From: Actinoplanes philippinensis
GTDB taxonomy: Bacteria; Actinomycetota; Actinomycetes; Mycobacteriales; Micromonosporaceae
NCBI RefSeq assembly: GCF_900113015.1
Contig: NZ_FONV01000011.1
Coordinates: 124,001-188,000 of the forward strand
DNA length: 64,000 nucleotides
Direction of reading: 5' to 3'
Below, one piece after another: positions 59,134-64,000 of the stretch (position 1 is the stretch's first letter; every line of letters starts with the position of its first letter). The translations under genes were made by a program, and so were the position numbers. Below the pieces are notes generated by a model that did not search any database, was not told the origin of the DNA, and was given only the letters and a program-made list of their open reading frames with translations.

Positions 59134-60588
59134 CTAACTGATCACATGTGGCACGAAGTTGCACGTGTTGGTGGTGACCAATCCCGCTGTCCCCACACCT
59201 TCACGAATACCCATCCCAGCCGGCTCCCCGTCGATCAGCCAGGCCCCGATGACCGGATGAACAGGCCCTTCCAGTCCTTCGAAAGTGGGCAGCTCACATA
59301 GCTCCTGCACCACATACCGCCCGTCCGCCCCGTACTCCGACGGCACGTCGGCGACCGGAACCCCGTCCCGGACGAGACTGACCGACCCGCCTTCACGCCC
59401 CCACACGGGTTTCTTCGCATAGGACGTCAGCTTGGCCGCCGCCGACGATTCACCGAAATAGGCGGGCAGCAGATACTTCCCCCGCTCCGGATCCTCTCCG
59501 AACAGCTTCCACAGCACCGGCAGCAACGCTTTGTTCCCCAGGAGGGCGGCCTTGTAGGGCGGCTCGATCCAGACGGTCCCGCGTTTCTGCGGATCGGCCA
59601 TGTTCCGGAAGAAGGCCTTCCCGCCTTCTTCGTGCCAGAACCATTCCCACGGGTACAGCATGAAGATGACGTCGATCGGTTCGGCGCGATGTTCCTGCCC
59701 TGGCGCCGGGACGAACAGCACACGATCCCCGGCGACGTCCCACCCGATCTGGCTCATGGCGATCAGTTCGACCGGGTAACCGGCTTCTTCCGCGGTGGCC
59801 ATCAGGTAGGCGACGTTCATCCGGTCCTCTCCGGAGGTCTCGGACGTCTCGTACGCGAAATAGATCTTGGGTTTTTCCGGGAGCCAGGGCCGAGCCTCGC
59901 GGAGTTTGCCGATGTTGCGCCGCCACGCGCCGGGGTCGCCGGGCTCGCCGGGTGTGGCCTCCCAGCCGACGAGTCGCTCGTGGATGGAGTTCCATTGGCG
60001 CCATTCGTGCTGCGCCACGCCGGTCTGGTCCATCCAGTGCCATTGGATGACGGCGGCTTCGACGAGCGAGGTGGGTGTCTGCGCGTTGAATTCGAGCAGC
60101 CGGGGGATGGTGCCGGCCCCGTTGTACCAGAGATCGAAGCGACCATAGACGGTCGGCGAGTAGTCCGGTGTCTGCACGGGCAGCCGGCCGTCGGGGTCCT
60201 TGTCCTGGTGGGTCCACGTGTCGGCGTCGCCGTCGAACCAGGTCCGGATGATCTGCTCGTGGGTGTACTCGGGGATGCCGATGCGGGTCAGGAAACACGA
60301 CTCGGCGGTGCAGACCGAAGCGAAGTATCCCTGTTTACGGCCTTCGACGGTACGCCGTGGGCACTGCTGGACCATCCAGTCGCCGGCTTCGAGGCACATG
60401 GCGTAGAGGGTCGAGCAGGCTGTCTCCAGCTCCTCGATCTCGGCCGCGGTGAAGTCGTAGTACGGCCCCTCCTGCCAGTACGAATACGTCGTCCCGTCCG
60501 GGAGGACGTCGTCGTTGTAGGTCAGGCCGAGGCTGTAGTTGGTGAGCCGCCACCCGTCGCGCACCGGTCCGTGCGGAATCCGCCGCAA
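59134..60588 (-). CDS. glutathionylspermidine synthase-like ATP-grasp protein
   Basis: A 484-residue protein of the GSP synthetase/YgiC family. It has the family's N-terminal RRIPHGPVRDGW, FASVCTAESCFLTRIG, YGRFDLWYNGAGTIPRLLEF (substrate/ATP site), MLYPWEWFWHE and the C-terminal ATP-grasp IEPPYKAALLGNKALLPVLW and KPVWGREGGSVSLV. Family members ligate amine and peptide-like substrates, but actinobacteria do not make glutathione, so the real substrate is unknown. The TTG start with GGGGG upstream lies four bases after the lipoprotein stop, so they form an operon. Confidence 0.9.
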   Translation of the reverse strand: MRRIPHGPVRDGWRLTNYSLGLTYNDDVLPDGTTYSYWQEGPYYDFTAAEIEELETACSTLYAMCLEAGDWMVQQCPRRTVEGRKQGYFASVCTAESCFLTRIGIPEYTHEQIIRTWFDGDADTWTHQDKDPDGRLPVQTPDYSPTVYGRFDLWYNGAGTIPRLLEFNAQTPTSLVEAAVIQWHWMDQTGVAQHEWRQWNSIHERLVGWEATPGEPGDPGAWRRNIGKLREARPWLPEKPKIYFAYETSETSGEDRMNVAYLMATAEEAGYPVELIAMSQIGWDVAGDRVLFVPAPGQEHRAEPIDVIFMLYPWEWFWHEEGGKAFFRNMADPQKRGTVWIEPPYKAALLGNKALLPVLWKLFGEDPERGKYLLPAYFGESSAAAKLTSYAKKPVWGREGGSVSLVRDGVPVADVPSEYGADGRYVVQELCELPTFEGLEGPVHPVIGAWLIDGEPAGMGIREGVGTAGLVTTNTCNFVPHVIS

Positions 60589-60591
60589 GTG

Positions 60592-60987
60592 TCAGCCCCC
60601 CGACGATCTGCTGCCACTGCCGCCCTTGCCCACGACGCTGGTCTTCACGGTGCCGTTGCCGATCTTCCCGCTGGACGGGAGGCCGAACTTGGATCGGGAC
60701 GCCGCGTCGTTGTAGGCGAATTTACTGCCGCCGGCCGGGAGTTTCGAGCCGATCGGGTAACCCGAGCGATATCCCGACGAGTGCCAGATGAAGAAACCGC
60801 CGCCACCGCCACCGCCGCCACCGTCGTCGTCGCAGTAGTCCTCGTCGACGATCACGCCGTTGGCGTCGGCGCAGTAGAAGCCCTCGTCCACATATTCGTC
60901 ACTGTCGCACGCAGCCAGACCCCCCGCTGCCAGCAGGAGGAACGTGCTGGTCAACGACACGGTCCGGGAACTCATGCGTCGGTTCAT
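60592..60987 (-). CDS. Gly-rich lipoprotein encoded with the GSP-synthase-like gene
   Basis: A 131-residue lipoprotein: signal peptide with LLLAAGGLAAC, the lipidated Cys at 27. The mature part has an acidic segment with two Cys (YVDEGFYCADANG, DEDYCDDD), a run of nine Gly, FFIWHSSGYRSG and a Ser/Gly/Lys tail ending GSRSSGG. The layout resembles E. coli YgiB (Cys, Gly-rich, Ser-Arg-rich tail), which is encoded before YgiC, the same order as here. No direct function is known. ATG 60987; ATG 60975 is possible. Confidence 0.8.
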   Translation of the reverse strand: MNRRMSSRTVSLTSTFLLLAAGGLAACDSDEYVDEGFYCADANGVIVDEDYCDDDGGGGGGGGGFFIWHSSGYRSGYPIGSKLPAGGSKFAYNDAASRSKFGLPSSGKIGNGTVKTSVVGKGGSGSRSSGG

Positions 60988-61035
60988 GATTTCTTTGTAA
61001 CTCTTCTCAGCAAGTTGCCAGCAACCATTAGCCTG

Positions 61036-61797
61036 TCAGTCCCTCGGCCCGCCCGCGACGTAGACGACCTGTCCGGAGACGAAGCCGGCCCCCTCACTGA
61101 CCAGGAAAGACACAGTATTCGCCACATCCTCGGGGCGGCCGGCGCGAGCGACCGGAATCTGACTGACCGTGGCCTTCTCGAAGTCGTCGAAGTCCACCCC
61201 GATGCGCGCCGCGGTGGCCCGGGTCATGTCGGTGACGATGAAGCCGGGCGCGACCGCGTTCGCGGTGATGCCGAACTTGCCGAGCTCGATGGCCAGCGTC
61301 TTGGTGAAGCCCTGCAGACCGGCCTTGGCGGCGGCGTAGTTGGCCTGGCCGCGGTTGCCGAGGGCGGAGGTGCTGGAGAGGCTGACGATCCGCCCGTACT
61401 TCGCGGCGACCATGTGCTGCTGGACGGCCCGGCTGAACAGGAAGGCGCCCCGCAGGTGGACGGCCATCACCGTGTCCCAGTCGTCCTCGGACATCTTGAA
61501 GAGCAGGTTGTCGCGCAGCACTCCGGCGTTGTTGACCAGCACGGTCGGCGCGCCGAGCTCGGCCACGGTCCGCTCGACGGCCGCCGCCACCTGATCTTTG
61601 TCGGCCACGTCCGCGCCGATCGCGATGGCGGAGCCACCCGCCGAGACGATCGCCTCGACCGTCTCGGCGCCGGATTTCTCGTCGAGGTCCACGACCGCGA
61701 TCGCCATGCCGTCGGCGGCGAGCTTGCGGGCGATCGCCGCGCCGATGCCGCGGGCGGCTCCGGTCACTACAGCGACACGACGTACGGACTGCGACAT
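61036..61797 (-). CDS. 3-oxoacyl-ACP reductase-like SDR (FabG family)
   Basis: A 253-residue classical short-chain dehydrogenase. TGAARGIG (12-19), NNAG (89-92), Ser142 in SLSSTS, Tyr154 and Lys158 in NYAAAKAG form the full active site. The closing FVSGQVVYVAGG is normal. It probably reduces 3-ketoacyl or similar substrates with NAD(P)H. The ATG has GGAGG six bases upstream. Upstream lies an 18-base direct repeat, perhaps an operator. Confidence 0.92.
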   Translation of the reverse strand: MSQSVRRVAVVTGAARGIGAAIARKLAADGMAIAVVDLDEKSGAETVEAIVSAGGSAIAIGADVADKDQVAAAVERTVAELGAPTVLVNNAGVLRDNLLFKMSEDDWDTVMAVHLRGAFLFSRAVQQHMVAAKYGRIVSLSSTSALGNRGQANYAAAKAGLQGFTKTLAIELGKFGITANAVAPGFIVTDMTRATAARIGVDFDDFEKATVSQIPVARAGRPEDVANTVSFLVSEGAGFVSGQVVYVAGGPRD

Positions 61798-61811
61798 TGC
61801 GGCCTCCGGTA

Positions 61812-61852
61812 GTGATCAACGCTGCTGGAGAGTGGTGATCCACGCTGCTGGA
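61812..61852. repeat. 18-base direct repeat before the SDR gene
   Basis: GTGATCAACGCTGCTGGA at 61812-61829 and the same sequence with one change at 61835-61852, spaced 23 bases. They sit just upstream of the ribosome-binding site, where a regulator could bind. Two copies one base over two helical turns apart would face the same side. Confidence 0.7.
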
Positions 61853-61870
61853 AGCCGATGCTAATCCCGG

Positions 61871-63517
61871 TCAGGCGGTTCTGCGCATCCGGATCCACCG
61901 GTATCCGTACCCGCCGATGCTGATCTTGTCCAGACCGTCCGGTTCCGGGTAGTCCTGATCGGCGAGCACGTCGTTGGGGAACTCGGCGTCGGCGGCCAGC
62001 GAGCTCAGGTCGATCACCGCCGGCTCGTCGCTCAGATTGTGCACGAACAGCATGGTCCCGGTGCCGTTGTCGGCCCGGTGCGCCAGCACGCCGCGGGGCG
62101 CGGGCACGTCGACGTGCGTGCAGGTGCCCTCGCCGATCTCGGGAGCCTCCTTGAGCGTACGGATCATGCGCTCGAACCAGGACAGCAGCGACGACGAGTC
62201 GTGCCGCTGCACGGTGACGTTGACCTTCTCGAACCCGAACTCGCCCCCGGTGATCACCGGCCGGACCAGGTCCTTCGGGTCGGCGCTGGAGAATCCGCCG
62301 TTCGGCAGCAGCGACCACTGCATCGGGGTACGGATGGCGTTGCGCCCGTCGAGCGAGAGGTCGTCGCCCATCCCGATCTCCTCGCCGTACCGCAGCACCG
62401 GCGTCCCCCGGAGGCTGAACTGCAGCGAGTAGGCCAGTTCGAGCCGCCGGCGGTCGTTGCCGAGCATGGGCGCCAGCCGGCGGCGGATGCCCCGGCCGTA
62501 CAACTGCATGTGGTCTTCCGGTCCGAACTGCTCGATCACGTCCTTGCGCTGTTCGGCGGTGAGCCGGGACAGGTCGATCTCGTCGTGGTTGCGCAGGAAG
62601 GTGGCCCACTGCCCGCCGTCCGGCAGCTTCGGTGAGTCGCGCAGCGCGTCGATGATCGGCTCGGCGTCCTGCCGGGCCAGGGCGAGCACCAGCCTGGCGT
62701 TGAGCATGAAGTCGAACAGCATGTGGATCCGGTTGCTGGACCCGCCCTCGTCGCCGAAGTAGCCGGTCAGCATCTCCGGCTCCACATTGGCCTCGGCGAG
62801 CAGGACCGCGTCGCCGCGTCGCCACTGGACGTGCTGGCGCAGCTCGCTGAGGAAACCGAAGTCCATCGGCGAGGACGGGTTGCCCGGCTCGGTCTCCTCG
62901 ATGATGAACGGCACCGCGTCCATCCGGAAACCGGCGACGCCGAGCTGCAGCCAGAACGCGCAGATCTTCTTGATCTCGTCCCGGACCTCGGGGTTCTTGA
63001 TGTTGAGGTCCGGCTGGAACTTGTAGAACCGGTGGTAATACCAGAGCTTCGCCGTCCGGTCGTAGGACCAGGTCTCGTCCTGTTCGCCGGGGAAGACCAT
63101 GCCCTGGTTGCGGTCCGGCGGAGCGGTCTCGCTCCAGACATACCAGTCGCGGTACGGCGAATCCGGCGACGATCGAGCCGAGAGGAACCACGGGTGCTGG
63201 TCGGACGTGTGGTTCACGACCAGGTCGATGATCACCTTGATGCCCCGGTTGGCCGCCTGGTGCAGCAACTCGGCGAAGTCACCGAGCGTACCGAACCGGG
63301 GATCGACGTTGTAGAAGTCGGACACGTCGTAGCCGTCGTCCTTGCCCGGCGACGGGTGGATCGGGTTGAGCCACAGGCAGTTGATCCCGAGCCGGGACAG
63401 GTAGTCGAGCCGCCCGATCAGGCCGCGGATGTCACCGCAGCCGTCCCCGTCGGAGTCGGCGAACGAGTCGATGTCTAGGCAGTAGACGACGGCCTTGGAA
63501 TACCACCGGTCACTCAT
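61871..63517 (-). CDS. GH13 alpha-glucosidase/trehalose-synthase-like protein
   Basis: A 548-residue GH13 enzyme. It has WLNPIHPSPGKDDGYDVSDF, VVNHTSDQHPWF, nucleophile Asp200 in GFRMDAVPF, acid/base Glu242 in LLAEANV, and Asp312 in LRNHDEIDLSR. YYHRFYKFQPDLN and the overall pattern are closest to trehalose synthase (maltose-trehalose isomerase), but no pep2/maltokinase partner is present. It may also be a glucosidase. ATG 63517 overlaps the stop of the upstream membrane gene (ATGAGTGA). Confidence 0.9.
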   Translation of the reverse strand: MSDRWYSKAVVYCLDIDSFADSDGDGCGDIRGLIGRLDYLSRLGINCLWLNPIHPSPGKDDGYDVSDFYNVDPRFGTLGDFAELLHQAANRGIKVIIDLVVNHTSDQHPWFLSARSSPDSPYRDWYVWSETAPPDRNQGMVFPGEQDETWSYDRTAKLWYYHRFYKFQPDLNIKNPEVRDEIKKICAFWLQLGVAGFRMDAVPFIIEETEPGNPSSPMDFGFLSELRQHVQWRRGDAVLLAEANVEPEMLTGYFGDEGGSSNRIHMLFDFMLNARLVLALARQDAEPIIDALRDSPKLPDGGQWATFLRNHDEIDLSRLTAEQRKDVIEQFGPEDHMQLYGRGIRRRLAPMLGNDRRRLELAYSLQFSLRGTPVLRYGEEIGMGDDLSLDGRNAIRTPMQWSLLPNGGFSSADPKDLVRPVITGGEFGFEKVNVTVQRHDSSSLLSWFERMIRTLKEAPEIGEGTCTHVDVPAPRGVLAHRADNGTGTMLFVHNLSDEPAVIDLSSLAADAEFPNDVLADQDYPEPDGLDKISIGGYGYRWIRMRRTA

Positions 63518-64000
63518 GCCCCTTTACTTGTCCGTGGCCCTGACCGGCCAAACGCTCCCGCACGGCCAGGGCGGCGAGACCACCGCCGAGGACCACCACC
63601 GGCGCCAGCAGCAACACCACGATCCGGCTCAGCACGTCGGCGCCACCGAGATCGTCGAAGGCCGCGACGGTCACCAGGCCCGACAGGTCGGGAAAGGCAT
63701 ACGCGACGGTGAGCGCGGCAGCCGACAGAACCGCGATCCGGCCACGCACCCAGGGACCGGCGGTCCATGCCGCGGCGGACAGGACCAGAAGCGGCACCCA
63801 GTCCTGCATCACCTCTCCCGGCTGGAAGAAGAGCCCATCGAACCGATCGTCGAACCAGAAGTTGTCCAGGGCGGGGGCCCGGGTTGGCCCGGCGCAGGCC
63901 CAGCACCGCCGCGACCACGACGATCGGCCAGATCACGGCACGCAGCGCCGGGTCGAGCAGGATCAACCCGTCCACACCGTGCAGCCGCATCGGGTCGCCC
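63510..64000 (-). pseudogene. membrane protein gene broken by a frameshift
   Basis: Two frames make one sensible protein. The N-terminal frame reads MRLHGVDGLILLDPALRAVI, WPIVVVAAVLGLRRANPG; it opens at 63990 but stays open to the window edge, so the true start may be outside. After a run of five G (63873-63877) the meaning moves to the frame that gives DNFWFDDRFDGLFFQPGEVM, QDWVPLLVLSAAAWTAGPWV, AVLSAAALTVAYAFPDLSGL and ends at 63510. Removing one base in the run joins them into a membrane protein of at least 160 residues with about four helices. It could be a sequencing error or a real pseudogene. The function is unknown. Confidence 0.65.

Overview
This window is a stretch of chromosome from a high-GC actinomycete. 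The very high G+C, the many GTG starts, the gene order and the sequence style (MurA with Asp at the fosfomycin site, Rho with a long disordered insertion, leaderless genes) fit Micromonosporaceae, most likely Actinoplanes or a close relative. The genus is inferred, not proven. There is no rRNA, CRISPR array, insertion sequence or prophage. One tRNA gene (tRNA-Arg, CCG) is present.

The backbone is the housekeeping order typical of actinobacteria. Read from high to low coordinates, mostly on the minus strand, it runs argS-lysA-hom-thrC-thrB-rho-rpmE-prfA-prmC-sua5-glyA-atpI-atpZ-atpB-E-F-H-A-G-D-C-DUF2550, followed by an adenosyltransferase/murA pair and a 3-hydroxyacyl-CoA dehydrogenase. Protein synthesis (argS, rpmE, prfA, prmC, tsaC/sua5), aspartate-family amino acids (lysA, hom, thrC, thrB), one-carbon metabolism (glyA) and the F1Fo ATP synthase are therefore encoded almost contiguously, with many stop/start overlaps.

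Accessory genes are inserted into this backbone. A LytR-CpsA-Psr gene sits between atpD and atpC. A tyrosine phosphatase and a second Sua5 lie beside the expected one. A diguanylate cyclase coupled to a beta-propeller protein lies between prmC and prfA. A MarR/RND efflux pair and an MFS gene lie between thrC and thrB, and a VOC protein is coupled to hom. Between rpmE and rho there is a three-gene RNA-repair operon (T4 Rnl1-like ligase, T4 Pnkp-like kinase-phosphatase, compact Rnl2-like ligase) that meets a bacterial nitric oxide synthase tail to tail. This RNA-repair/NOS island is the most interesting part of the window.

From about 44.4 kb onward the window is accessory. It holds a DUF3105/DUF305 pair, the tRNA, a repeat-rich 0.9-kb non-coding stretch, a secreted LamG protein, a capsule-type glycosyltransferase, a Ser/Thr kinase, a TetR/MFS efflux pair with a visible operator, a STAS protein, an AraC regulator with a clear promoter, a Gfo/Idh oxidoreductase, two small membrane proteins, a lipoprotein/glutathionylspermidine-synthase-like pair, a FabG-type reductase, a trehalose-synthase-like amylase, and a membrane-protein gene broken by a frameshift at the right edge.

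Several genes show a -10 box of the form TANNNT six to eight bases before an ATG or GTG and no Shine-Dalgarno sequence. These probably give leaderless mRNAs, and they were used to choose starts for argS, thrB, the LCP gene and others. Hairpin terminators follow rho, rpmE, the DUF305 gene and several others.
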